This document shows positions 27,807-37,134 of a DNA stretch of 64,000 bases, one piece after another; position 1 is the stretch's first letter; every line of letters begins with the position of its first letter. The DNA is taken from NCBI RefSeq assembly GCF_030816115.1, contig NZ_JAUSXQ010000001.1:744001-808000 (forward strand), read 5' to 3'. The stretch comes from Chryseobacterium sp. W4I1 (GTDB taxonomy: Bacteria; Bacteroidota; Bacteroidia; Flavobacteriales; Weeksellaceae). The notes beneath the pieces were generated by a model that ran no database searches, was not told the DNA's origin, and worked only from the letters and a program-made list of their open reading frames with translations. A program made the translations under genes and the position numbers.

Positions 27807-27998
27807 AAACACAGTATAACATGTATTTTTGTATTTAATAATATATTGATTGATGTTAATAATTATGAAATATATTCATTAATATTTTTAATTTCATATT
27901 TAAAAAATTAATTATAATTTATATTTTAATTAAAATAAAACTGTTATATCAAATAAATTGTAATTATTTTTCTTATTAAAATTCACTATATATAATTT

Positions 27999-28040
27999 AA
28001 ACCTTTTGATCCATGATTAGAAGGTTTTTATTTATATTTA
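27999..28040 (+). promoter_or_regulatory. Duplicated terminator hairpin and weakened -7 box before M1 copy 2
   Basis: The hairpin at 27999-28030 is a near-copy of 25817-25850. The following TATATTTA (28033-28040) corresponds to the TATCTTTG of copy 1 but has lost the final G. The unit was duplicated together with the gene. Confidence 0.6.
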
Positions 28041-28059
28041 CCCGCATAAATTATTGGGT

Positions 28060-29985
28060 ATGAAACTATTTTATTTCTTGACTGTAAGCATCTTGCTTTC
28101 ACAAAACTTTTATGGTCAAAATGATCATAATCTTGAAAGAAAAGGATTGGTCGCAAGGGAAATGAAATCCTTTGCTAAAAAAATGACCGCTTACAATACG
28201 AATCCCAACACTTTAAATTACGATCTGCAGTACCAGAGAATGGATGTTGCCATTGATCCTGCTGCTTATAATATTTCAGGTTCTGTAACCTCCCATTTTA
28301 AACCAACTCAGAATATGAGCAGCATCTATTTTGATCTTACAGATGTTCTTACAGTTTCTACAGTGAAATACCACGGAAACAACCTGGCATTTCAGCAGCT
28401 TCCTACCAAAGAACTTAAAATAGATTTTCCGGCTTCTATTCCTGCCAATACACTGGATTCTCTTACAATTAACTATTCAGGAGCTCCCTCTAATGATAAT
28501 GATGCTTTTTTTAACGGCACCCAAAGTGGAACTGCAGTGCTTTCTACATTAAGTGAGCCTTATGGGGCCCAGGACTGGTTTCCAACGAAACAAAGCATGA
28601 ACGATAAAATTGAAAGATTTGATTTTAAGATTACAACCCCTTCACAATATAATGTTGCTGCAAACGGTAAACTGATGTCTGAAACCTCACTTCCGGGATC
28701 AAAAAAACTTACCTTCTGGAGAACAGCTTATCCTACGGCAGCTTATCTTATTGCCCTTTCAATTACCAATTTTACGAAAGTGACAAGCACTATTGGAAAT
28801 CCACCTTTCCCATTCGTGAATTATGTATTTCCGTCTACCAATTCCAATGCGACCAGAATGGCTAATATCGAATGGACTAAGCAGATCATGACTACTTTCG
28901 AGACCTATTTCGGGCCTTATCCTTTCCGTAATGAAAAATACGGGCACATGGAATTTCAGTGGGGAGGCGGAATGGAGCATCAGACCATGTCTTCTATGGG
29001 AAGCTGGAGTAAGGATATTATTGCCCATGAGCTTGCTCACCAGTGGTTCGGAGATAAAGTGACTTGCGCTACCTGGAACGATATATGGCTGAATGAAGGC
29101 TTTGCAACCTTCGGGGAACATGTTGCCAATGAAAGACTGCTGATGACCAATGCTGAATTCATGAATTATTTGGCAGGGCAGAAAGATTATATTACCGGTA
29201 CAACAGGAGGAAGTACTTATGTTTTGGATAGTGAACTGTTCAACTCCGACCGTATTTTCAGTGGCAGGCTTTCTTATGCAAAGGGAGGATATATCGTAAG
29301 GATGATCAAATGGATATTAGGCGATGATGCATTTTATCAGGCTTTGAAAGACTATCATGCAAGACCGAATTTAGCGTATGGGTATGCAAGTACAGCAGAT
29401 TTTAAAACTTCATTTTTACAGTCTTCAGGAAAAGATCTTACCGAATTTTTCAATGACTGGCTGTACGGACAGGGATATCCTACTTATACCATCAAATGGA
29501 AGCAGACCGGAAATCAGATTCTATTTAAAGCCGGGCAGACACAAAGTAATGCTTCTGTAAGCTTTTTTGAAATGCCCTTACCGATCAAGGTGAACGGAAC
29601 AGGAGGGCAGACCGCTTATTTAGTCCTCAATCATACATCCAATAATCAGGGCTTTCTGGAAACGGTTCCTTTCCCTGTTGCCAGTGTTCAGTTTAATTAT
29701 GAGAATCAGATCCTTGAAAGAAACTCTACCGTGGTTCAGGATAATACATTAAGTGTTTCTTCCGTGGAAAAAGAAGATTTTGCATTATACCCAAATCCGG
29801 CAAAAAATGAATTGTATTTAAAAGGGGTTAACCGATCAACCGATTATTCAATTCATTCTGTTGATGGAAAGCTGATCAGAAAGGATGTCTATCAGCCAGG
29901 GAAATCAATAGGAATTGCAGAACTTGTTCCCGGCACTTATATCTTCACTGTTCAGGAAAAGAATATCAAGTTTTTAAAGCATTAA
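28060..29985 (+). CDS. M1-family metallopeptidase with T9SS sorting domain, copy 2
   Basis: A 641-residue paralogue of the preceding gene, identical in length once the ATG at 28060 is used instead of the TTG at 28054. The zinc motif H323-E-L-A-H, GGMEHQ and NEGFATF are all conserved, so it should be active. The T9SS domain (FALYPNPAKNELYLKG) is nearly the same as in copy 1. Differences concentrate around residues 140-150 and 375-400, which may change substrate choice. A strong terminator follows. Confidence 0.92.
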   Translation: MKLFYFLTVSILLSQNFYGQNDHNLERKGLVAREMKSFAKKMTAYNTNPNTLNYDLQYQRMDVAIDPAAYNISGSVTSHFKPTQNMSSIYFDLTDVLTVSTVKYHGNNLAFQQLPTKELKIDFPASIPANTLDSLTINYSGAPSNDNDAFFNGTQSGTAVLSTLSEPYGAQDWFPTKQSMNDKIERFDFKITTPSQYNVAANGKLMSETSLPGSKKLTFWRTAYPTAAYLIALSITNFTKVTSTIGNPPFPFVNYVFPSTNSNATRMANIEWTKQIMTTFETYFGPYPFRNEKYGHMEFQWGGGMEHQTMSSMGSWSKDIIAHELAHQWFGDKVTCATWNDIWLNEGFATFGEHVANERLLMTNAEFMNYLAGQKDYITGTTGGSTYVLDSELFNSDRIFSGRLSYAKGGYIVRMIKWILGDDAFYQALKDYHARPNLAYGYASTADFKTSFLQSSGKDLTEFFNDWLYGQGYPTYTIKWKQTGNQILFKAGQTQSNASVSFFEMPLPIKVNGTGGQTAYLVLNHTSNNQGFLETVPFPVASVQFNYENQILERNSTVVQDNTLSVSSVEKEDFALYPNPAKNELYLKGVNRSTDYSIHSVDGKLIRKDVYQPGKSIGIAELVPGTYIFTVQEKNIKFLKH

Positions 29986-29999
29986 AAATGCTATATAAT

Positions 30000-30037
30000 A
30001 ACAACAAAAACGGGCATTATACCCGTTTTTGTTGTTT
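30000..30037. terminator. Terminator after the M1 pair
   Basis: A perfect 15-bp stem AACAACAAAAACGGG/CCCGTTTTTGTTGTT with a 7-nt loop. Its A/T flanks make it usable in both directions; the next gene converges. Confidence 0.88.
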
Positions 30038-30155
30038 ACGACATAGATCTCAAAAAAGCGGATAATAAAAATAATGTGATCGTTCGGCAGAAGTTATGGC
30101 ATATAATAATTCCATTGTAAAATAATTAATGGGTTAAACATATAATAAAGGATAT

Positions 30156-31034
30156 TCAGATCAGAAAGCTTTTGTGTTTTTTGACAGCGATAGCAGCCCT
30201 TTTTCTGGCAGTTTTCACTTTATATCTGAACCATTTTTCTTTGAAGATTTTCCGCATGATATTGTCAAAATTCCGGGTAACTACCATATTTTTAAAACCC
30301 CTCCATTTTTCGAGAAGGCTTGAAGGAAGAGCTCTTACAGAAACAGAATACCCTTCGGTTTCATATTGAATGTAATGCCACCATCCGGACGGAATATAAA
30401 GGGTTTCACCGGGTTTTAAAACCGCTTCGTAGCCATCTAAATAAAGCAAGGCTGGAAATTCTCTGTAATCAGGATCTTTGATGTTCGGTAAGCTGTGAAA
30501 ATTGTAAGGTAGCTTATACATCAGGTCAGATTGTTTCCATGGAAAAAGCCAGATTCTTTTAATTCCTTGAAACTGAGTAATAAAAACATGGGACATGTCA
30601 ATATCAATGTGATTTCTGGTAATAGATCCTTCACCTCCGAAGAACATAAAAGGCAGCCATTTTAATATTTTTCCGTTCGTAACATCATTATAATGAATAT
30701 CGTTTTTGAGTTCAGGCCTGATGTTGAGCAAGTTGAATAAAAAAAGTCTGTTTTCTGTAGGTGCTGTACTTATCATATCCAGATATTCTGAAAAAGAGGT
30801 CTGTCCGACAGGGCTGCTGGCCACTTTGTCCAGAGATTCAAGTTCACTTCCATAAATATTAATCTCATGATCTCCTGCAATTTCCTTGAAGTATGCATAA
30901 TTCCATTTCTTAAAGGCTGGACTTTCAGGATCTACAAAATCTTCCATAACAACAGGAAAACCGGGCTTCATATGATTATTTATAAAACTTTCGGAACTTA
31001 TTTTCTTTACTTTTTCTATTGGGGTCAGTCTCAT
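30156..31034 (-). CDS. Cupin-like (JmjC/FIH-type) protein
   Basis: A 292-residue protein of the cupin_8/JmjC-like superfamily. The iron-binding facial triad is readable as H142-x-D144 (in RNHIDIDMS) and H220 (in SGWWHYIQY), and K160 is a candidate 2-oxoglutarate ligand. It is probably a cytosolic 2-oxoglutarate-dependent hydroxylase of a protein or small molecule; the substrate is unknown. It is divergent from kbl. Its promoter has a 28-bp operator that is nearly identical (25 of 28) to one in front of the Rrf2-linked tauE gene 12 kb away, so it may belong to the same sulfur or Fe-S regulon. Confidence 0.82.
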   Translation of the reverse strand: MRLTPIEKVKKISSESFINNHMKPGFPVVMEDFVDPESPAFKKWNYAYFKEIAGDHEINIYGSELESLDKVASSPVGQTSFSEYLDMISTAPTENRLFLFNLLNIRPELKNDIHYNDVTNGKILKWLPFMFFGGEGSITRNHIDIDMSHVFITQFQGIKRIWLFPWKQSDLMYKLPYNFHSLPNIKDPDYREFPALLYLDGYEAVLKPGETLYIPSGWWHYIQYETEGYSVSVRALPSSLLEKWRGFKNMVVTRNFDNIMRKIFKEKWFRYKVKTARKRAAIAVKKHKSFLI

Positions 31035-31053
31035 ATTCCTGAATTTTAAAAAA

Positions 31054-31091
31054 CAAATATACTTATTATCCTACTAAATTTGTAGACTAAT
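31054..31091 (-). promoter_or_regulatory. Operator CTAC-N7-GTAG and -7 box of the cupin-like gene
   Basis: On the minus strand the box TATATTTG (31061-31054) lies 6 nt behind an element (31091-31064) with inverted half-sites GTCTAC and GTAGGAT separated by 7 nt. It shares 25 of 28 bases with 43058-43085. It sits between the expected -33 and -7 regions, as for a repressor. Confidence 0.65.
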
Positions 31092-31196
31092 ATTGTTAAA
31101 AGTAAATATGCAGTCATATTTTCACAATAAAACGTATAAACGTTAATATATTACTGCCTTTTTATTAAATTAGCGCATCTAAAAAATTTACTAAAA

Positions 31197-32393
31197 ATGA
31201 TCTCTGAAAAATATCTTCAACATTTACAGAACGAACTGCAAAACATTGAAAATGACGGTCTTTTCAAAAAAGAAAGAATCATCACTTCGCAGCAGAGTGC
31301 TGAAATTGAAGCCAACGGAAAGAAACTTCTGAACTTCTGTGCAAACAATTATCTAGGTTTATCCAACAATCCGGAGGTGATGAAAGCTTCCCAGGACATG
31401 ATAGAATCTCATGGTTACGGTATGTCTTCGGTACGTTTCATCTGTGGTACACAGGATATTCACAAGCAGTTGGAGAAAAAGATTGCAGATTTCTTAGGTC
31501 TTGAGGACACTATTTTATATGCGGCATGTTTTGATGCGAACGGAGGTGTTTTTGAGCCTTTATTTACTGAAGAAGATGCAATTATTTCAGATGAACTGAA
31601 CCATGCTTCCATTATTGATGGTGTACGTTTGTGTAAATCGGCAAGATACCGTTACAAAAACAATAATATGGCTGATCTGGAAGCTCAGCTAATTGCTGCT
31701 TCTGAAAAGGATCACCGTTTCAAAATCATCGTTACAGACGGGGTTTTCTCTATGGATGGTATTGTAGCAGACCTGAAAGGGGTATGTGATCTTGCAGACA
31801 AATACAATGCTTTGGTTATGGTAGATGATTCCCATGCTACAGGTTTTATTGGTAAAACAGGCCGTGGAACTCATGAGGCTAATGAAGTAATGGGTAGAGT
31901 GGATATCATTACTTCTACATTAGGAAAAGCTTTAGGGGGTGCTTTAGGAGGGTTTACTTCCGGTAAAAAAGAGATCATTGATATGCTGAGACAGCGTTCA
32001 CGTCCTTATTTATTCTCCAATTCATTGGCACCTGGTATTGTTGGGGCTGCCTTGAAAGTTTTGGATATGATTTCTGAAGATACTTCACTTCGTGATCAGG
32101 TAATGGAAAACGCTGAATATTTCAGAAAAGAAATGGTGGCTAGAGGATTTGATATTCCTGAGGGCGATGCTGCGATTGTCCCGGTTATGTTGTATGATGC
32201 ACCTCTTGCTCAGAAAATGGCTGAAAAGCTTATGGATGAAGGTATTTACGTGATCGGATTCTTCTATCCGGTAGTACCGAAAGGAAAAGCAAGGATCAGA
32301 GTACAACTTTCTGCAGCCCATACAAAAGAACATCTTGATAAAGCGATTGCCGGTTTTGAGAAAGTGGGCAAGGAGCTTGGTGTTATTTCTTAA
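31197..32393 (+). CDS. kbl: Glycine C-acetyltransferase (2-amino-3-ketobutyrate CoA ligase)
   Basis: A 398-residue PLP enzyme of the alpha-oxoamine synthase family, converting 2-amino-3-oxobutyrate and CoA to glycine and acetyl-CoA in threonine breakdown. The PLP lysine is K244 in [11 protein letters not shown], the same number as in E. coli Kbl; [10 protein letters not shown] (near 210) and the C-terminal [10 protein letters not shown] are typical. Threonine dehydrogenase is not adjacent. A candidate -7 box TAAATTAG is at 31166-31173. Confidence 0.93.
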   Translation: MISEKYLQHLQNELQNIENDGLFKKERIITSQQSAEIEANGKKLLNFCANNYLGLSNNPEVMKASQDMIESHGYGMSSVRFICGTQDIHKQLEKKIADFLGLEDTILYAACFDANGGVFEPLFTEEDAIISDELNHASIIDGVRLCKSARYRYKNNNMADLEAQLIAASEKDHRFKIIVTDGVFSMDGIVADLKGVCDLADKYNALVMVDDSHATGFIGKTGRGTHEANEVMGRVDIITSTLGKALGGALGGFTSGKKEIIDMLRQRSRPYLFSNSLAPGIVGAALKVLDMISEDTSLRDQVMENAEYFRKEMVARGFDIPEGDAAIVPVMLYDAPLAQKMAEKLMDEGIYVIGFFYPVVPKGKARIRVQLSAAHTKEHLDKAIAGFEKVGKELGVIS

Positions 32394-32424
32394 TTAAAAT
32401 ATTAAATCATTAAAAAACAGGTTT

Positions 32425-32946
32425 ATGAAAAAAATACTTCTGATCATCGGGTTTGTATATTTTCAAAGTTTCTCTGCACAGAGCATTATGGATTTCGATC
32501 TTAAAAATGTAGAATTGCAGGGAATGAAACCTGCTGCAATAGATGAAGAAATGAAAAGTATCGGGATAACAAAAATTCCTTTTTTAACGGATAATCCCGA
32601 TATTATTTCAAAAATAGAAGATCCGGAAACAACAGCTACTATCAAAAATTTCTACACTTTTACGTATAATAATTCCAGAAAAGATGATGGTGGTGTAATG
32701 GTGTATGAGTTTAAAACAAAAAAAGACCTGGATGCATTTCTTGCCAGAAATTTTGAACAATCCAACAGCAGGATTTTAGTAAAAGGTCTGTTCTGCATCA
32801 ATATCTGGAGCGATTACGGCCTGAATGTGAAAGGAAAGGAAACCAGTGAAGATCACCTTAATAAGCTGGAGAAATACTACACCAATCTGGGTGCAAAAAG
32901 AGTAAAGCTACAAGAAATGCAGCCTACAGACGTTACGGATCAATAA
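32425..32946 (+). CDS. Secreted protein of unknown function
   Basis: A 173-residue protein with a clear signal peptide (residues 1-19, ending SFSAQ). No family is recognised. The mature part is acidic and mixed alpha/beta, with the segment GGVMVYEFKTKKDLDAFLAR suggesting a small ligand-binding or proteolysis-associated fold. It begins 31 nt after kbl and ends 13 nt before hemJ, so the three genes may be co-transcribed. Its own role cannot be stated. Confidence 0.75.
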   Translation: MKKILLIIGFVYFQSFSAQSIMDFDLKNVELQGMKPAAIDEEMKSIGITKIPFLTDNPDIISKIEDPETTATIKNFYTFTYNNSRKDDGGVMVYEFKTKKDLDAFLARNFEQSNSRILVKGLFCINIWSDYGLNVKGKETSEDHLNKLEKYYTNLGAKRVKLQEMQPTDVTDQ

Positions 32947-32959
32947 TTTATATCTACTG

Positions 32960-33511
32960 ATGCTTTATACAATAATCAAAGCGCTGCATATCATTTTTAT
33001 GGTAAGCTATTTTGCGGGAATTTTCTATCTCGTAAGAATTTTCGTCTACTATAAAGATACAGACGAATTTGCTGAAGAAAAAAAGAAAATCCTTAGAGAA
33101 CAGTACACATTCATGGCCAGAAGACTATGGAATATTATCACTGTTCCGGCCGGTATAATCATGGCAGTCTGTGGAATTGTCATGATATTTCTGAATACAG
33201 GGCTGATGAAAATGCCGTGGTTTCATTTGAAACTGACTTTTCTGATCGGGCTTGCCATTTATCATTATTGGTGCTGGAAAAAAGTCCTGAAACTCAAAGA
33301 ACTGAACGGAGAAACTATAGAAACACCTAATATTAAACTGAGACAAGCCAATGAGATCGCTACCTTCATTCTGTTCCTTGTGGTGTTTACTGTGATCCTG
33401 AAATCTTCAGTGATTGAATATTGGTGGCAATTAATCACCGGATTTTTCGTTCTTGTATTTCTGATCATGATGACGGTGAAACTCGTTAATAAAAATAAAA
33501 AAAACAAATAA
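32960..33511 (+). CDS. hemJ: Protoporphyrinogen IX oxidase HemJ (CopD family)
   Basis: A 183-residue inner-membrane protein with four to five helices. The N-terminal KALHIIFMVSYFAGIFYLVR carries H10, and the segment MPWFHLKLTFLIGLAIYHYW carries the second conserved His/Lys region of HemJ. It oxidises protoporphyrinogen IX to protoporphyrin IX, the penultimate step of heme synthesis. Pipelines often label it CopD family; length and motifs favour HemJ. No other heme synthesis gene is next to it. Confidence 0.82.
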   Translation: MLYTIIKALHIIFMVSYFAGIFYLVRIFVYYKDTDEFAEEKKKILREQYTFMARRLWNIITVPAGIIMAVCGIVMIFLNTGLMKMPWFHLKLTFLIGLAIYHYWCWKKVLKLKELNGETIETPNIKLRQANEIATFILFLVVFTVILKSSVIEYWWQLITGFFVLVFLIMMTVKLVNKNKKNK

Positions 33512-33591
33512 CTGTAGAAGTAAGATCTATACATGAATACGTAAAATACACGAATACATATATACATCTTTTCTGCATTGTACAAAAAACT

Positions 33592-34320
33592 ATGATTGCA
33601 ATTTTAAAGAAGGAACTCTGGAGTTACTTTGGAAACTGGAGTGCGTGGGTCATTATTGGCGCATTCAGTTTGATAACCGCTCTTTTCCTGTTTTTTTTCG
33701 AGAATGATTCTAATATTTTCGATATTGGGATGGCCTCCCTGCAGAGCTATTTTGTGCTTGTTCCGTGGCTGCTGATGTTTATTATTCCTGCACTTTCTAT
33801 GAAAACTTTTGCGGAGGAACAGCAGACGGGAACACTGAGCTGGCTGTTTTCCCAGCCTTTAAAAGTTTCAGACCTCGTAACAGGTAAATTTCTTTCAGTG
33901 TGGATCGTCGGGGTTTTATGCCTTATTCCATCACTGATTTATCTCTATACCGTATATGTTCTGGGTGTTCCTGCCGGAAATATTGATCTTGGAATGACCT
34001 TTGGAAGCTATATTGGATTAATTGTTTTAATTGCAGCTTTTGCAGGAGTTGGGATATTGGCTTCTTCACTTTCACAGAATCAGATCATGGCGTACCTTTT
34101 AGGCGTCTTCATGTGTTTCATTATGTATTTTGGAATTGAGCAACTGGCCAGCTACAAACTTTTGGGCGGAGCGGATTTTATTCTTCAGAATATAGGCTTT
34201 TATCAGCATTTCCTAGGCTTTACAAGAGGTCTTATTGATCTTAAGGACGTGGCCTATTTTATTCTGATCATTGGTGCTACGTTACTATTGTCCAACCATT
34301 TTATCACTAAAAAGAAGTAG
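33592..34320 (+). CDS. gldF: Gliding-motility ABC transporter permease GldF
   Basis: A 242-residue ABC-2 type permease with six helices. The start IAILKKELWSYFGNW and the segment EEQQTGTLSWLFSQPLKVSD are typical of GldF. With GldG (next gene) and the ATPase GldA, encoded elsewhere, it forms an ABC transporter needed for gliding in Flavobacterium johnsoniae but retained in non-gliding relatives. The start of gldG is 4 nt beyond its stop, so the two form an operon. Confidence 0.9.
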   Translation: MIAILKKELWSYFGNWSAWVIIGAFSLITALFLFFFENDSNIFDIGMASLQSYFVLVPWLLMFIIPALSMKTFAEEQQTGTLSWLFSQPLKVSDLVTGKFLSVWIVGVLCLIPSLIYLYTVYVLGVPAGNIDLGMTFGSYIGLIVLIAAFAGVGILASSLSQNQIMAYLLGVFMCFIMYFGIEQLASYKLLGGADFILQNIGFYQHFLGFTRGLIDLKDVAYFILIIGATLLLSNHFITKKK

Positions 34321-34324
34321 CATT

Positions 34325-35995
34325 ATGAAGAAGTTCAATATTAAATCTCCATTAGGAATTTTCTTAATTGTAGTGGTGCCCTTAGTGATTCTGCTTACCT
34401 TTTCCGGGATCAGATTAGATTTAACGAAAGAAAAAAGATATACCCTTTCAGACAGTACGGTAAAAGTTCTGGAATCTGTGAAGAAACCGCTTACCGTAGA
34501 TGTTTATCTTGAAGGTGACTTTCCGGCGAGCTTCAAACAGCTTCAGAGCGAAACCAGATTTATGCTGGAAGAGTTCAGGAAGATCAATCCAAAAATAGAT
34601 TTCAAATTCATCGATCCTATCAAGACAAAAATGTCCCAGGATACGTTGATGGCGATGGGTATGCAGCCTTCTGTTCTCCCGGATGTTAAAGACGGTAAGA
34701 TTTCACAGATCACGCTTTTCCCTTATGCTGTTATCAAGTATGACAAAAGGGGAGTGTCTATTCCATTGGTGGTACAGCAGGCAGGAATAGATGCGGACCA
34801 ACAGCTGACGAGATCTATTGAAGGCCTTGAATACAGCCTGGTTTCAAATATCAAAAATATTGCAGCCGATAAGAGAAAGAAAGTCGGAATTCTGGTGAAT
34901 CAGGATGAGCTTGGTCCTGAAGAGTTCCATGGTTTTATGCAATTGGCGCTGGAAAACTATGATGCAGGTCCTGTAGTTCCAAAAAACCAGACAGAACTTA
35001 CGCTTGAAGATCTTCCGTTATTGAAGCAAATGAGTGCTTTGGTGATTGCAAAACCGAGAAAAGCATTTACAGATAACGAAAAAGTAATCCTTGACCAGTT
35101 TATTATGAATGGTGGGAAAACCCTTTGGATGATTGATGCAGTAAATGCAGAGATGGATACGCTGACAAGATCTCAAAAGGTAATGCCTTTCCCTGTAGAT
35201 ATCAATATGACAGATTTCTTTTTCAATTATGGAATCAGAATCAATCCGGCCTTGGTGAAGGATGTAAAGAAATTTGCATTATTAAAGCTGGTAACGGGTG
35301 AAGTAGGAGGGAATCCTCAGTATACAAGTCTTCCGTGGCCATATTTTCCACTTGGAATTGCTGAGAATGATAATCCGATTACTAAAAATATCAATCCGGT
35401 AAAATTTGAATTTCCAACTTCCATCGATACATTGGGCGGAAGAAAAAATATTAAGACCCAGGTTCTTTTTGAATCCAGTGAAAGAACACTTCTGAAGCAG
35501 GTTCCCAATTATGTTGATCTTAAAGAAATTGCAAGCGTAGACAGTCTTGGGCAAATGGAAAAACCAAGCACACCGAAGATTTTTGCAGTTGCTTTAGAGG
35601 GTAAATTTAATTCTGCCTATGCCTCAAGAATTGAAAGAAAAGGATATCCGGGTTTCAAAAGCCAGAGTCCTGAAAATAAAATGATCGTTATTGCTGACGG
35701 AGATGTCGGCAGAAATAAAATGCATAAAGGCGAGCCGCTTCCAATGGGAATTGACCGTCTCACGAATCAGGAATTCGGAAACGAACAGTTCCTGAGAAAT
35801 GCCCTGGATTATCTTCTGGACGACAGCAACCTAATGGCGCTTAGAAACAGAAATATCGAAGAAAGACTGCTGGACAGAAACCGGATCACGGAGGAAAAAG
35901 CAAACTGGCAATGGCTGAATCTGCTGCTTCCTTTAGTGGTAATTGGTTTATTAGGAGGATTGTTTTTCTGGATGAGGAAGAGGAAATTTGGATAA
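34325..35995 (+). CDS. gldG: Gliding-motility ABC transporter component GldG
   Basis: A 556-residue protein with one N-terminal helix (about 11-30), a large extracytoplasmic region of the ABC-type uncharacterised transport family (starting RLDLTKEKRYTLSDSTVKVL) and a C-terminal helix (about 528-548) followed by the basic end MRKRKFG. The ATG at 34325 is chosen; the longer frame from 34271 overlaps gldF out of frame and is not protein-like. A terminator follows. Confidence 0.92.
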   Translation: MKKFNIKSPLGIFLIVVVPLVILLTFSGIRLDLTKEKRYTLSDSTVKVLESVKKPLTVDVYLEGDFPASFKQLQSETRFMLEEFRKINPKIDFKFIDPIKTKMSQDTLMAMGMQPSVLPDVKDGKISQITLFPYAVIKYDKRGVSIPLVVQQAGIDADQQLTRSIEGLEYSLVSNIKNIAADKRKKVGILVNQDELGPEEFHGFMQLALENYDAGPVVPKNQTELTLEDLPLLKQMSALVIAKPRKAFTDNEKVILDQFIMNGGKTLWMIDAVNAEMDTLTRSQKVMPFPVDINMTDFFFNYGIRINPALVKDVKKFALLKLVTGEVGGNPQYTSLPWPYFPLGIAENDNPITKNINPVKFEFPTSIDTLGGRKNIKTQVLFESSERTLLKQVPNYVDLKEIASVDSLGQMEKPSTPKIFAVALEGKFNSAYASRIERKGYPGFKSQSPENKMIVIADGDVGRNKMHKGEPLPMGIDRLTNQEFGNEQFLRNALDYLLDDSNLMALRNRNIEERLLDRNRITEEKANWQWLNLLLPLVVIGLLGGLFFWMRKRKFG

Positions 35996-36000
35996 TATAT

Positions 36001-36034
36001 AAAAAAGAGAAACCTTTCGGTTTCTCTTTTTTGT
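36001..36034 (+). terminator. Terminator of gldFG
   Basis: A perfect 14-bp stem AAAAAAGAGAAACC/GGTTTCTCTTTTTT with a TTTC loop. Confidence 0.9.
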
Positions 36035-36168
36035 CTAGCAGGTTATACCAAAACAACAACTGTACTTGATCTTGAATTTTAATTACTTAAATATTTAAAC
36101 GGGAAGTGGACGATATCAATTACTTTTGTCCAGATTATTTCCCAGGCTCATCAACTTTACAATAAAGC

Positions 36169-36906
36169 CTACCATGGACTTATTCCCGTTTCATCCTCAA
36201 TATCATTACTGTAGAATTGCCCCGTTGGTGCATTGTCATCAGTAAGTGTATGTTTTACGATGAAAGAGGCTGCACTTTCCACAGAACCAGGGCCGCTGTG
36301 GTGATTGAAGTCTGTAGCGGTATATCCGGGATCAATCACATTTACTTTAAAAGGAAGGTCTTTCAGTTCATAAGCTAAAACAATGGTATAGGCATTCAAT
36401 GCTGATTTTGACGGACCGTATGCTGCTCCTTTCACATGGTAATATTTCCAGGCCGGATCGCTGTGGAGCGTCAAAGATCCAAGTCCTGAAGTGATGTTGC
36501 TGATTCTCGGGCTTTCTGATTTTTTAAGCAGTTCTAAAAACGACTGGGTTATACTAATCACCCCAAAAAAATTGGTATCAAAAACTTCCTGAATGTCTTT
36601 AATAGAGGTTTCTGCTGCTGTCTGAGGATTGACTCCAAGAATACCAGCATTGTTGATCAGAATATCCAGTTTTCCCTGTTCTTTTTCAATACTATTTTTT
36701 GCTGCTGAAATTGAATCCGGATTGGTGACATCTATTTCAATGGCTTTTATATTTTGAAAACCCTTTTCATTCAACTCTTTTACGATGCTTTCTCCTTTCT
36801 GAAGATCACGGCTTCCTAAATAGACGAATAACCCTTTTGCTGAAAACTGCTGTGCTGTTTCAAGACCAATACTTCTGTTGGCTCCTGTTATTAATACTGA
36901 TTTCAT
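36169..36906 (-). CDS. Short-chain dehydrogenase (carbonyl reductase-like)
   Basis: A 245-residue NAD(P)H-dependent SDR. The cofactor loop is TGANRSIGLETA (residues 7-18), NNAG is at about 86-89, and the catalytic S and YxxxK are in the ITSGLGSL and AAYGPSKSAL stretches; a longer gap between Ser and Tyr resembles plant-type carbonyl reductases. The 4-nt loop changes suggest NADP. Its promoter carries a perfect 16-bp palindrome that is found again, imperfectly, before the Crp/Fnr gene just upstream, which is probably its regulator. Confidence 0.88.
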   Translation of the reverse strand: MKSVLITGANRSIGLETAQQFSAKGLFVYLGSRDLQKGESIVKELNEKGFQNIKAIEIDVTNPDSISAAKNSIEKEQGKLDILINNAGILGVNPQTAAETSIKDIQEVFDTNFFGVISITQSFLELLKKSESPRISNITSGLGSLTLHSDPAWKYYHVKGAAYGPSKSALNAYTIVLAYELKDLPFKVNVIDPGYTATDFNHHSGPGSVESAASFIVKHTLTDDNAPTGQFYSNDIEDETGISPW

Positions 36907-36930
36907 TTTTTCTTTGTTTAATTAATGATG

Positions 36931-36975
36931 TAAAATTCCATCAATTAAATTTGATGTTGTTTGCCATATGGCAAA
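36931..36975 (-). promoter_or_regulatory. Crp/Fnr-type palindrome and -7-like box of the SDR gene
   Basis: TTTGCCATATGGCAAA at 36960-36975 is a perfect palindrome, centre 36967.5. On the minus strand the box GAATTTTA begins at 36938, 29.5 nt from the centre, exactly the spacing of the two sulfur-gene operators. Confidence 0.65.
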
Positions 36976-37134
36976 AAGTAAAAAAAATGTAAGTCAAGAG
37001 GAGATATTGACTGGATTCAAAAGAGATCCAAACTCAAAGTAACAAAAGTTTTTGAAGCCAGATGCATGATGTGTAGAAAACTGTTAAATCAGGAAAATCT
37101 GCGAGAGATAAAAGTGAAAAAAAGTTGATGGATA

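Noticed and set aside
34271..34324. N-terminal extension of gldG
   Set aside because: It overlaps the gldF 3' end in another frame; the ATG at 34325 with normal spacing and a GldG-like N-terminus is better.
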